DNA from: Megalonaias nervosa
Taxonomy: Eukaryota; Mollusca; Bivalvia; Unionida; Unionidae
Assembly: GCA_016617855.1 (NCBI GenBank)
Contig: JAECUM010009703.1
Location: forward strand, 1-64,000
DNA: 64,000 nt
Direction of reading: 5' to 3'
Below are positions 39,301 through 53,500 of this stretch, one piece after another. Each line of letters opens with the position of its first letter. The first letter of the stretch is position 1. The notes beneath the pieces were generated by a model that was given only the letters and a program-made list of their open reading frames with translations, did not search any database and was not told the origin of the DNA. Made by a program: the position numbers and the translations under genes.

Positions 39301-42300
39301 CCATGGAGGTACATAACATGGCAAAGTGATCACACTAAATAGTCAGAAATCTATCACTGAAGAAGGATAAGAAGAGTTGGAAATTTATAGACGGAGTATA
39401 CTTTCCTTCTAAGAGAACACTCCTCCAGCATGCTTCGGGGTACAAACCTTCCAAAATATTTACATGTGGATTGCAAGACCTCTCTGTCTGTAAGTATGAG
39501 CAGAAGCAGTAACTGAAGAATTCACAGGATTTTGTGCCGATTCTTTATTAAGGGGAGATCATTCTACCTAAATGACACCTAGGTGGGCAGGTAATTTTTA
39601 GCTCTATGGCTAAAAAGGTTTAGCCAGGAGGGCTGGATCTGCAAGGTAGTAGTTCTCCTAGGGTATTATGATCAGATAACATATGTGAAGAAGAAAAATT
39701 ATGTAATGGAAACAATGATAAACACAGAACAATCATATAATACTTACTGACAAACAATATAATATAACACTCACAGAACAATGATGGCCCTGGTATCATA
39801 TTCCAACTCCTTTGCTTTGCAGATAACTCGGTTAGATTGTAATGGAGCTGTGGAATTTCCAAGCAAGGACAATACTGAAAGTACAAAAACAACTCTAAAA
39901 ACTGAAATGAAAAGATCACAACTTTTAAACACATTGTGTTTCAAATTTATGGGAAAAAAGAATTATCATTAGCGCTTTTGTTTTGTTATGACCATATGGT
40001 CTTCAACTATGCAACAGAAAAGTGCAAAACCCAAAAAGTTTTGTAAAATTCAACAAATAATTTATTTCCCTGGAATACAAAGTGAAAATTTAAAAAGACC
40101 TACAGTATTGTGAATTAAGTTCCAAACAGTCCTTAAAGTTTTATCACAAGACCAAAAGTATAGAGTATTCCTAATGAGTTCCATCAGTGTTCCAAAGGAA
40201 TTCCACTACTGAATGTGCAGTGCCAGTAGTCTTGAATGTGCTTATGTGCCAACAGTCCTGATGAATTACAATGATAATCCAAAATGTCCGTGAATGAATT
40301 CATTAATTCCAAATATTGATTTAGTCCAAAAATATTGAGCACTTTGTGATTCAAGTGAATAATTTTAAAAAATAAATCCACTCAAATCAAAAAACTGAGC
40401 ACAACAAGATTGATTCCAATGTTGATGTGAACAACGTAAATTTTAAAAAAAGCTAAGACAATAACAGTGCCAGGATAAGGGTCATTTTCCCAACAAATTT
40501 GTAAACAACTTGCTTCTAGAACATTCTTAATTTTAAAAAAAAACCTAGACCTTGAACTCAACATCTGTAAATATGTTTACTACAATTAATAATGATCTTA
40601 ATATACAATCTCGTTGCTGTTGTTGTTGTTATAGGGTTTAATGCCATTTTTCAGCACAAGATAGGCTATGTACGGTAGAAGAACCCTGGAAAACCCCGGA
40701 AAGTACCACCATCCCACAAGAAGCTATTGGCAAGCTTTCTCACATACCCACATTGGTCAAGCCTGAGAATTGAACCCACGCAGACAGAGGTGAGATGGCA
40801 GTGATCCGTAATGATGAGCGCTTTAGACCACTCGAGGACCAAATACATAATCTAAAATCATAGAAAAAAATTAGCTATGTAATATGTAGCTTACAAAATA
40901 ACAAGACATTAGTCAGGTAGGCCCTTAGCTCAATTACTGACCAAGGTCAACCTCACAAAACAGATATACATAGCATATAATCATGGAGAAGCCGACAAAT
41001 AATACAAATAAAATATACGTAACAGCTTCAGTTCAATGTCTTTTAATTTTACATAATAAACAACAGAGGTCTTGCCAAATGATATGTAGCTACCTCAAAT
41101 ATAACACCTTTTATGTTGTGTGTCATCAAACAGTAATATTTAACAGGCTTGAAAGTAAAGATAAAACAAATATGTGAAAGAAAATACAGTGAAACTACAT
41201 TAAAATGGCCCTTTGTAACCCAGGAAGGCTGGACACATTTATAAAAATTTATCCCACAGCAAGCTGACTGGAAAATCTATCCCATGGCATGCTGACTGGA
41301 AAATCTAATTTGTTCTTCAAAAATTTCAGTCTGCTATAAAATATAACAATATAGCATCACAATAAAAGCTAAAAGTTAAAACTGTCCTGCTTGCAAAAAA
41401 ATAACTAAATGGTGGGTGCCATTAAAACCAAGTAACTACTGCTATCTGCTACCAATATTATCTTGTTTTAATGGAAACCAATGATGTTTACCAATATCTT
41501 TCAAGATTCAGTATTACTCACACAATTTGTAATATATGACTTTTTGCATGTAACAGCAACATTGGGGCTTTAATACATCACATGATATTTCTGCAGTTCC
41601 AATCAGATGATTACAGGAATCTATTTTAGGACAGTATGCAAGTCACCTTGACTACAGGGTGCTATACTTGATTAAAGGTATCTATATGAGAACATTATGG
41701 ATGTTGCCTTGACTACAGGATGCTATACTTGACAACAGGAACTTATTTTGGACACTATGCACTTTGTCTTTACTATACAATGCTATACTTGACTACATGT
41801 TCCAGAGGGTACTAATGCCACATGTTGATGTTATATGATGTCATATTACATCATGGGATGCACACAGACTGCCCCAGTTGCCTAAGTGGTTAAAGCGCCT
41901 CATCGGATGCAGGAGGTCATGGATTTGAACACGCATTCCCCCCCCCCCCCGAGTCATACCAAAGGCTTATAAAAAATGGTACTAACAGCTACCTCGCTTG
42001 GCATTCAGCATTAAGAGGTTAGTGTTAGGACTGGTCGGCCTGGTCTCAGGATAATGTGACTGGATGGGACATGATGCTACATGTCTGCGACATGATGCCC
42101 CAGTGCTAGTCATCACTCTAACTGCCACACTGCAGACATCGTAGTGATATGGCTGAAAATTTTTTAAAGCTATGTTAAAATCGAAATCACACACATACTA
42201 AATCAACAAGTACTCTTCTACAGTATAGTTTGGTGGGGTATATGAGAAGTTCCCTCTCGAGAAGGCAATAATAGAATAATGCTGAATAGGTGCAAATAAC

Positions 42301-45300
42301 TGAAATGGTTGTTTCCTTGCTCTGGATAATTCATGATTATTAGATATCTAAGATATTTATGTTCTGAGTGAAGGAAGAACTAGAATAACCAAGTGCAAAT
42401 AAGTTACCAGCATTGTACAGGCTTTGTATTTCCTCACCACTGCAGGTGCTTGGGACACAGAGGCCAAGTATAAGTGTACCAATAGGAAAATCTGAGCCCT
42501 GGAATGTAAATGAAGCAGTGAAACAACAGCAATCATAGGATCTCAAGACAAAGGAAATATTGTCCTTTGTAAATAGGTGTCATTTATTTTGTAGTTCTCA
42601 AAGTTTGTTTGTTTTCTTATTCATGTGATATAAAATTATACTATTTTCCTTGATGGTAAATAAGCTCAACTTGTAAATTTAAATAACATGAAATAAAGGA
42701 AGGACATCTGTAATGAACTCAATCCATGAAGGTTTCAAACCATACACATGTGGCAAGGAATGCAACAGTTAAGCACTAAAAATATTGTATGACAAAGTTA
42801 ATACAGATCCCCATTTTACACTGCTTCTCATGGGACATAAAGTAACAGGCAACATATGGGCCATCCATTTCATTTCCATGGGAAAAGGGGATGCCTGGGA
42901 TTTTCTCCTGAACCAGGATATTTGTTTTTCTTTTACTCCAGGATAACTTTTTGTTTTCAACTAATATAATGGATGTAATTCTTAAATTTTTTTTACAAAT
43001 CAGAGCCAGAATATATTTTGAAGCCACCTGGGGCTGGAAAATGTTTTTCAAAAAATCACATCTCCACAAAATTCCACCAAAACTTAAATCGGGCCCCAGG
43101 TAAAATCACCATATTATAAGGCTTGGTATTCCAACAAGGCTGTACAACAACTGTGCATATAAATATTTTCAGGATTTTTTTTTATTTTACATTTATCTTT
43201 TACTTTTATATACCTTTTACATAATTTGAACATTTTTACTCTTTTATCACTTATCTTGAAATACTTCAATGTAACATTTATTTGGAAGGGTTCATCTTCC
43301 TTAAGTTTTCTTTTAGAAATTCTTTCTCTTTACATTTCTAGAACCTAACTTTTTTTTTTATCTGGCATTACATATATAATAGCCAGTATTGTGCCGACAT
43401 GCTGTTAAACCCTAATACATAATATATACATACAAAATATAAAAATAAAGTATTTCACAATGTTAAACCATAGTATAATTATAGTATTTCACAATGTCAA
43501 ACTACAGTATAATTATAGTATTTCACAATGTTAAACTACAGTATAATTATAGCATTTTGTGATGTTAAACTACAGTATAATTATAGTATTTTGTGATGTT
43601 AAACTACTGTATAATTATAATATTTCACAACATTAAACTACAGTATAATTAGAGTATTTTGTGATGTTAAACTGCAGTATAATTATAGTATTTCACAACA
43701 TTAAACTACAGTATAATTATAGTATTTTGTGATGTTAAACTGCAGTATAATTATAGTATTTCACAATGTTAAACTACAGTATAATTATAGTATTTCACAA
43801 TGTTAAACTACAGTACAATTATAGAATAACAAAACTTGAACTGCACGTATTTCATTAACTGCTATGTCATTATTTTATTTTCAACACTTTAATTGGAATC
43901 TCTTATTCACACATCCAGCCACCAAAAACAAAGTATCACCACAATTACCTTGAGTCTCTTTCTACCTGCATTGGAAAGGGATGAGGAATGTTTCAATTGG
44001 GTAAAATTTATCTTCATACCATTGTGTTCACATCTCCATATTATATACATGTAACCACAGGTAGCTGATGCAAACTCAAGGTTGAAAAGAAAAAGACAAT
44101 AACCTTAAGAAAAAAGAAAATCATACTGAGTTAACAAAATTACCTCAGATTACTCTTATGACCTGTTCTGACACAGAACCCTGTCTATTATGTTACACTA
44201 TAGATTACTATGTTATACTATAGATTTTGCATAAATCCCCGTTCGTTTGTACCCGTATCGATTTCAGCAATGAAAATCTTTAATGTGATAAAAATGCAAA
44301 GAACTTCGTCATTTCATTCATTGATTTCTAATTTCTAACCTGATTGTGACCAGGGTGGCTCTAACACTGTCATCATCTGAGTGTTTCATGCTTAACAATT
44401 TCCACACTAACAGTGCCATATTGCGTATATTATGGGCAAGTCTTTTTTTCAGGCAGACTGATGTAGTTCATCTTATTAGGTAACTGCCAGACAATTTCAT
44501 AAATTACCTTAAGGTTGAAAGCATATCCCTATGCACACATGTGCATAGAAATTACACTGCTTGTTAAATCTACGTAAAAAGCAAATCTGTAGTTGTCATT
44601 ATTTTCCTTTGCTTGATTCAACATCGCAAATATCAGAAGCAGACAACACAGCTTTTACCTTCTCACCCGTGCAAAAGAGAAATCTAGCTGTTTTCCTAAC
44701 CCTACTTTCCTTATCTAAGTCTGGTTGTCTCTGACAGGTTGGCTAAGTCAAGGTGTCCATGCTTGAAACTACTTATAAAAAAGAAACCTTTGTTGTCTTC
44801 TGCTATGCCTGACATGGTAGTTCAAAAATCAAACAACAACAAATATGTAACACAAAAAACATATAGCAACTTAAGGTCTCTCCATCTTTGAGAACACACC
44901 ATATAAAACATTGAGAGACACACACACACACACAAACGACGTTTAGCTATTTGGTATTATGCTAGAAACTAGTTCGTTCCACACAGCATTCTCAATTTTA
45001 TCCTATCTGTAGGCCTAGCTCAGTAAATTTTTAGGTCAGCATCATTAAATGTAGCTAAAAGTACCTTACATGTTTTAAATACTTCATGTGAAACACATTA
45101 TATACTGTTAGCTACATTTAATGACGCTGACCTGAAAGTTTACTGAGCTGCAGATAGGATAAAATTCGCAATGCTGTGTGGAACAAACTATGACAACAAA
45201 AAAAAAAAAATGATCCATGTACACAGACAATACACTTCACTGACTACAAAAATGAAAAATCTAAACTCTCTCAAGAGCTACTGTGTCGCGTTTGCTAAGC

Positions 45301-48300
45301 CCCAGCTATAAAGTTGTGTATAAGCTATAATCCACCTGTCTTTGGAATATTACTGTGGCCATGTGTTTGATGTCTGAAGATTGCTGCGGGGTTAGGGTTG
45401 AAATCTTACACAAGGTTACCATGACCAGCCAAAGACTGGAAACTTGAGTCGATGAAGGCGATAGATTACATGATTTACAAAGGCTTGCCATTATCACACC
45501 TATGTGTTATAGGTTAGTTCAAGGATCAAAAGGAAGTCCACGGGATAAATGGGGCATGTTGACAGACAGTGAGAGGGACACTGTCCACTAAGTTTGATTG
45601 GATCGGTTCACTGCGATATCCAATCGAAACTGAGAGAGACGGTGGATTACAATTCAGACCAGAATGATACCTTCTGAACTCTTAAGAGAAATTTTTGTAT
45701 TCGCCTGGAAGGTTTGCAGATCAATAGGGTTTACTCCGAGAAAAGAAGCCACTCGTAATTTGGCAGCAAAACTTAGAGGAAGATTCTAAGGAAAGATAAA
45801 GCTTTGAAAAGGAGGTGTTTTAAGGGACAGAACTTCTGGTTCCATTGGGTCCCAAGTCTTCAAGAGTCGGAGATGAATTGAAACTATAGCTGAGACAGTC
45901 GAAGTCGACACAAGAATAGTTGTGGGACAGAAAGTGGAGGAGGAGGAGGAGTCTAGAGAAAGTCAAGGAAGAGGAGAAGGTATTTGGAGAATGGTCAGGA
46001 AGGAAGAGGAGAAGGAATTGGGAGAAATAGGAGAGAGAAAGGATACAAGAGAGGAGTAGAAATACAAGGACAGGTGGAAATCAATCTCACACTGCTAATC
46101 AAGTGATGCAATAGGCTTATTAAAAAGTCGAGCAGAAGGACTGTAATTGGAAATTTGAGTTGTTTGATTACTGAATTGTTATTAAATTGTTATTCATTGA
46201 ATTTCAACCTTTTTTGTATATTTAACCATCTAATCATCGGCATTGCTGACTGGGGGCTCAGAGGTTTAGATCTATCTTTCACTAAATTTAACTTCCAACA
46301 AAATAGAGCCTCGGTGGGACTTCTATAATACATGTAGTTTAAATAAAATACTGGGAGCACCCCACCCAAAACCATATACAGTCATCACATACCAGAAAGA
46401 CAGCAACAACTTGAAATGTGTTTTGTCAGCTACATTCTTCAAACTTGGGCAAACACCCAATAGCCCATCTGAATCGAACATTGTAAACAAATGAAAATTC
46501 CTGCACTTACCAATCAGAGTGGTTCATTAATCAGTCCAAATGCTATTCCACAATAAGATTTCTATGTAGCGTATCATTGCGCTAGTAATAGCAACACTTT
46601 CCAAGAATATCATGCATTAACAATCTCTTCCATCACTACGCACTTAGAACTAACTGTATGGCAGTCTGTACACAGTAATGTATCGTACCATTGCCTACCA
46701 CAGAACTTTTTCCAAATCGAAAATGATGAAAGTTACAAGTTAAAGAATTAAAAGATATTAATTACTTATTGTTATTTTCATATGACATCCATCAAATAAT
46801 TATGATAATACAGTAATAATATTAAATGGTTTGATTTTTCTATTTTCTCATGCGTAGGACTTATTTACTTAGGGTCAACAGGTCGCCCCCTTGCCCTCAT
46901 TTCCATATTCATATAAATTAGCAGTAATGTATTTTGAACAATAGCATGTGGTTCAAGACACTTGTTATGCAATACTTCCAACACCTGACAATTATAACTT
47001 TTACTCTTCATTTTTAATTTCCTTTTCTAAGAATGGCATATATAGCTAGTTTCTACTTAGATAATTATTCAGATTTTCATAAAAGAGTACAAAACCTTAT
47101 GACTTTTACAAAGAGTGAGAATAAACCTTATGACTTGTACAAAGAGTGAGAATAAACCTTATGACTTTTACAAAGAGTGAGAATAAACCTTATGACTTTT
47201 ACAAAGAGTGAGAAGCAATAATAGTACCTGATGAATACTGTGTTTTGAATCTGTCAAATAACTTGCAAGAGTGCAGGATTATTTAATTTAATTGGAAAAA
47301 AAATTGGGTGTGAAAAATAATCTGTCAGTGTTTGTACCAACACAAGGAAATCCCAGTTGCTGGGTTACATTATTTGTCTCCCCACTTGGCATAGAATCAT
47401 GGGGTGACAATATAACCCCCTGACTGGGATTTCCTTGTCTCAGTCCAAACCCCAAAGTAGATTCTATTATTCTATGTACATAATGGGTGATTGTGCATCC
47501 ACCCCTTTGCTGAAAATGGACTTGTCCAGGAACTGGACATGACTGGCAAGCTGGATCATCTTCAACACTGAAAATTTCTGTTTGGTATGAAACGTGCAGA
47601 TAATAATGGTGTTAGGGCCACTCTGGTCATAGTTATAAATCAATGAATGAACTAAGTTCTGTGAATTTTTTTATATCTCATTTATGCTTTTCGTTTTTCA
47701 CATAGGTAGTGGGTAAAAACAAACTGGGAGGTATATTCAGACTATAGTATCCGGTGCATGAAACTGCACTTTATGAAAGGACAAGTGTATAACATGTTAT
47801 ACATTGACATAAACTCACTAATGCATGACAGACAATCACTTACACCAACATCAATCGCTGGAGCTTTCTGTGGATTCACTGGGATACCCAGCTGACAATA
47901 CTGCCCGGTAAAGGGGAATAACTTTTCTCCAGTCTGATTGACCCCTGTATACACCACAGCTGTAAGGCTGAGACACTCATCATATGACCCAATCCAATTA
48001 ATATTTCCATCCAGAATGCCACTGGAGATTTTTCCTGAGGCATCAATAACTACAAAGTACAGATAAATTCTCAGCTCTTACCGTAAATCATTTTTCCTTT
48101 TTGTGGCTAAATACAATGCATTAGGATTAAGTACATTACAGAACAATAATATCTTTTGCCAATATGGAACTTGGATAAAATTAACTATGTAACTGTCCAA
48201 TGACAAACAATGGTATCAACTTGAAGAAAAAAATAGAACCATATATGCAAAAGAGCAATATCCGTAAGACACAATTTCTTTATTGTAAACAATATGAAAG

Positions 48301-50495
48301 AACGTTTTTAAAATCTTTTTCAGTTTTAGTAGAAATTGCATAGTTTTATCAGGTAGATTATCTTTCACTTAACTTCTGATTACCAAAATATAACATGTAT
48401 ACAAAAGAAATTTTTGAAACAGTACCAAATATATAAACATGTACAGAACAGAAATGTTCGACTATTAAAGACTTATAATAAATACCATTTGTAACACAAG
48501 AGCAAATGGCAATTCACTTGGCAAGTTGACATTTAAAATAGCAATTCACTTGGCAAGTTGACATTTAAATGGCAATTCACTTTACAAGTTGACATTTAAA
48601 AGGCTCTCACTTTTCCACTCAAACACGAATTAATACTTAATAGATTAAACAAATGTTAGTTGTATAAGAAGAAATAAAGGTTAAAATTGTTTCTCTTATG
48701 AAAAAGAAAATAAATAAATGAGTTAAAATAATGGAATTAAAATTTTTGATTAAAAATTTGAAATTATTTATAATGTCCATAGTGTCTACTCGGTGTCTAT
48801 GATGGCAAGTATCTGTCCATAGTATCTATAATGTACATAGTGTCTGGACAGTGTCTATAATGTCCAGTATCTGTCCATAATATTTATAATATCCATAGTG
48901 TCTAGAAAATGTCTATCATGTCCATTGTGCCTACTGAATGCCAATAATGTCCAGTCTGTCCACAGTATTCATAACATCCATAGTGTCTAGTAAGCGTCTA
49001 TAATGTCTGTGGTGTCTAGTCAGTGACAGTATTTGTGCGCAGTATCTTAGGGTCAGTAATGAGCATAATATCTAGTCAGTGTCAATAATGTCCACAGTAT
49101 CTAGTCAGTGTCAATAATGTCCATTGCATTTATAATGTCGACAGTATCTAGTCAGTGTTCATAATGTCCATAGTATCTAGTCAGTGGCTATGTCCATAGT
49201 GTCTAGTGAGTTTCTTTAATGTCCATGGTGTCTAATCAGTGTCTATGATGTTCACAGTGTCTAGTGAGCTTCTTTAATGTCCAAAGTGACAGTCCATAAT
49301 ATTTACAATGCCCACAGTATCTTGTCATTGTCTATCTCAAGTAACTGTCCATAGTACCGGTATCTATAATATCCATAGTGTTTAGTCAGTGTCTATAATG
49401 TCCATACTACCTGGTCAGTGTCTATAATGTTTATATTGTCTAGTCAGTGTCTATAACATCCATACTACCTGGTCAGTGTCTATAATATTTATATTGTCTA
49501 GTCAGTGTCTATAACATCCATAGTATCTATAATGACCACAGTGTCTATAATGTGATTATTGAAACTACAAATATATACAATGTGCTGCTGTAAGTTAGGT
49601 TTGTGTGCCCATATGCAATAATACACTCTAATCTTAGCCTTTGTTAGCACACAGATGCGGTTCGACTCCTAATTATTTTAATAGTGCAGTGTTTTACAAA
49701 TTTCTCGTGATGATACCTACCTTATTGTAAATGTGTAATTTCTGCATTGTACACAATCCAAAAATAGCCCAAACTTTCATATCAAGTCAATTTTTTAAAA
49801 AATTTCTTTGTGGTTTTCCTTTTGGAATATAAACTGGTTTAAAAAGTGTAAATAAAAAGTCGTTTAGAAATTCTGTCTTGGATATTTACAAAAGGCAAGG
49901 ATATTAAACAAATTGTGAGAAACATGTTACACTATAATATTCAAAATATATGAATTATGACAGTCAATAAAGGGGTCAGAAGAGTGACTTAAGACAGGTG
50001 ATGTAAATTAGGCCTGGACAAAAACAAAATTGTTAACTGTTACACTGTATACTGTACTCATCTGACTGGGCTCAAGACCATTTTTATGTGACTCACATAA
50101 TTTCATGCTATTTCTGCAATAAAAAGTTGCTCATCTATGATCACCCATCCATCACTTGTCAGAATGAATGGATTTTACAAGCCTTATCTCAATGACTATG
50201 CTGCGTAAGTGGTTAGACATAACAAATACCAATAGTACTAACAGCTGCCTCGCTAGGCACTCATCATTACAAGGTTAGTAGGACTGGTCAGCCTGGTGTC
50301 AGATAATGTGACTGGGTGTGACATGATGCCAGTCCACTGTAACCCCAAACCCTCGAATCACCCAAAACCTCTCATTACATATATAAAGAAATAAAATAAA
50401 AAATATTTTATTTATATAACTTACTGGAATTGTTGGCAAAAAAAAGCTCAAAGATCTTTACAACAAATTAACATAGACGTATATATATATATAGA

Positions 50496-50530
<35 letters not shown>

Positions 50531-53500
50531 ATTAAGGAAACTTCAAAACAAATGAGAACAAAATGACCAATGAACTATTACCAACAAATGTTTTCTTTTT
50601 CAGTGTATGTATGTGTAGGAGGGGTAAATATTCCTTGAGAGATGAACCAACAAGTAGATCTTTGCCTTTTTTTGCTTTTCTTTCTGACATTATCACTACC
50701 AGAAATTTCAGAAAAAAATGGCAGAGATATACTCTTTGATCCACCTTGAGAAAGACAAAGACTGAATGAAGGGGGAGAGTATGTAGGGAGGCACGTATGT
50801 GGTCAGGCTAGCAGATACATACATACATACATACATACATACATACATACATACATGTAAACCTACTAAGGTTTCATTACAGGAGAGAAATATAGGCAGA
50901 CATTATCATAGAGAAAGATTTACAGAAGGATGGAGGCATGTGGGTAGGAATGTTTCTGGATGAAATAGATAAATAGACTGGTAGCAAGACAGATAGATAA
51001 ACAAATATAAATGAACTGAATGAAATAGATAAATAGACAGACAGGTAGCAAGATAGATTGACAAATGTTTATGAACGTACAGACCTATCCACTGACGGCA
51101 TGATACTGGAAAACAAAAAGGTGAAGAAAAAAAATTGAAAGGAAAGAAGAAAAGAAATAACTACACCACTCCATAAACAGCTAAATGGGCCAATAATGCA
51201 TAGATTGATTCATAGGTGCAAATAAAATTGATCTATCTAAAATCATCCTGCATAACATGTAGTCAAAACAATATACTGTATGTACATAAATTCATACACT
51301 GTCAGCATTCCAATAAACAATCCAACTCTTCGAAAGACATATTTTCACAATTTGAATGAAGCCACTGGCAGCAAGAGTTGCAAAAAATGGAATGTGTAAA
51401 GCAATTAAAACAACAGGAACCACAAGGCAAGAATGCAGTTCTTCTTAAATACGTAATTCTGTGGCTTTGTGAAGTAATTCTTCAAGGAAAATTATTCTGA
51501 TACTACTGTTTTTTGTGTGGACACACCCCTTGGACCCTCAGCTCCCCAGCTATGTTAAAATAGTAGTTCTTGCAGCGACCCATTGTACCGACAGTTGAAA
51601 GCTTTTTACATATTCGTGTTGGCCCCCCCCCCATCTGTTCATGTGGGTATTCTCAGTACAAAAATCAAAAAGAATTTTGAAACAAAAATTTAATATTTAT
51701 ATTTTTGAATTAGGGTTATTTTTGTTTTTTAGATGGATACATACTGAGTTAGAATTCTATTTCTAGAATTCCTTCCATTCTGTTTCCAGGTCTAAAGCTA
51801 TTCGGGTTTGTACTCCCCTCCATAGGCATAACACCTTTCGGCCAGTTAGCTCACCCTTATACTATCTGTGATGTTTGCCAGAGATCAATGATTATCCTCT
51901 TTTGTATGCATACAGGTTATGTTGCATTGACGTATTTTGTGTTATTAACCAATAGGGTTAATGTATCGAACTGGCTTTAAATCAAGTTCTTGAATTTTCT
52001 CCGATGGTTTTACTGTTTTTGGAAGAAAAAGAAATAAAATTTTAACCATGGATAAGCAGGTGAGTGGCCTTTATGGTAAGAGACCAAGTGTTTCCATTTA
52101 GAGTGGAAATAATTGGGCATGCTGAATAGTGATGGGAATCAGTCAGAATTTCATAATTTTGATAAACAGTTCCACTTAACCAACTGATAATCAATTATAA
52201 TCAGTTACTAAGAGCATATTTTAAATTTTTTTTGTTATACAGTTACCGGTATATCTTTGCTCAAGAGTTCAAAATGTTAATGAATGCACAGAAGTAATCA
52301 CTTTCAATGAAATGAATTCTTTAACCTGATAAAAAATATTACATTTTCTATTGTGTTGTGTTATTTTTGTTCTACAACTTTGTGAAATGAAAGCAACCTT
52401 TTATGGCTGATCAGTCTTATGTAATTGAAATACTGTTGCAATCCCCCAAAATCCTTTCATTCATATGTGACGTGTCTATAATTTAAAGTATAGAAGGATG
52501 TGGTTTTCTTGTTTGTCATTATTTACAAATACTACAAAAGATTTTACATTTAAACTGAAACAAATCATCAAAATGTGTTTAAATTTATTAACTCAACAAT
52601 TTAGCAGCTTAATCACGTAATCATGACTATATGTTCCTAATTATGAAAGTTTGTGCCTACGGAATATGGTATGGTTATATATTTGTAAGTTATGAAGGAA
52701 ATAAACAATTCAGATCAACTTTAGTAGATTGGAAGCCCTATTTAGCTTACCATTTACACCAGAGTTTTACTAACCTTTGTGTTTTGCATGCAACTAAACA
52801 GAAGTAGTCTCCCTTTAAACACAAATCATTATGGAGTTTCACAATTGATTTATCTTATTGGTTTGCTCAACCAACTGCTGATCAATTACAACTGATAATT
52901 GGAACAATACTTGTGTTGAGGGTGGCAGAATGGCACACCTAAGCAATACCACCACCCAAGTGGAATGACAATCCCCACCCTTACCCCTACTCAAAAGAAA
53001 CAAATATTTAAAAGGAAAGAAAAAATTCATTGGTGCTGCATGTTGGTAGGTGTTAATATTGTGTTTTGGTGTTCAGTTTTTATGTGTTGTTCTGCAAAAT
53101 ATTGTTAATCCCCTCTCTTTCAGATATTCCAAGTTGAACCATAGTACCTCACGTTAGTGATTAGCATTGACCTCCCACCTTCATTATACCATACTTCAAA
53201 GGGTCTAACCCCTGTCCATGTGTATTTGTTTATTGTTTGGTGATTTGCAATAAGTAGTGAGATGTCTTTTGTTGTTAGGCTATCTTAGTGTCTGCAAGGT
53301 GCCCTTATTTGTTTTAGAATTGTCATGTTGTGAAGACAGCCCTCACGTATACAACTTACCTGGGGCAGAGAACGTCACCATGACCTTGGCGACTGACCTT
53401 GTTGCATAAGATTGAGGATTGAATCAACACTGGAGGAACAAAGGGGAGGCTATCTTCAAAGAGACAAAGTAACCGGTAAAACCGGAAGAGGTTATTTATT

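Larger units (their letters stand above)
49561..53400. other. Intron 1 stretch, mostly unrecognised
   Basis: Holds a SINE fragment (50,196-50,340) and two microsatellites; otherwise no gene. Short tandem segments around 50,960-51,070 repeat 'gaaatagataaatagac' twice. Confidence 0.55.
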
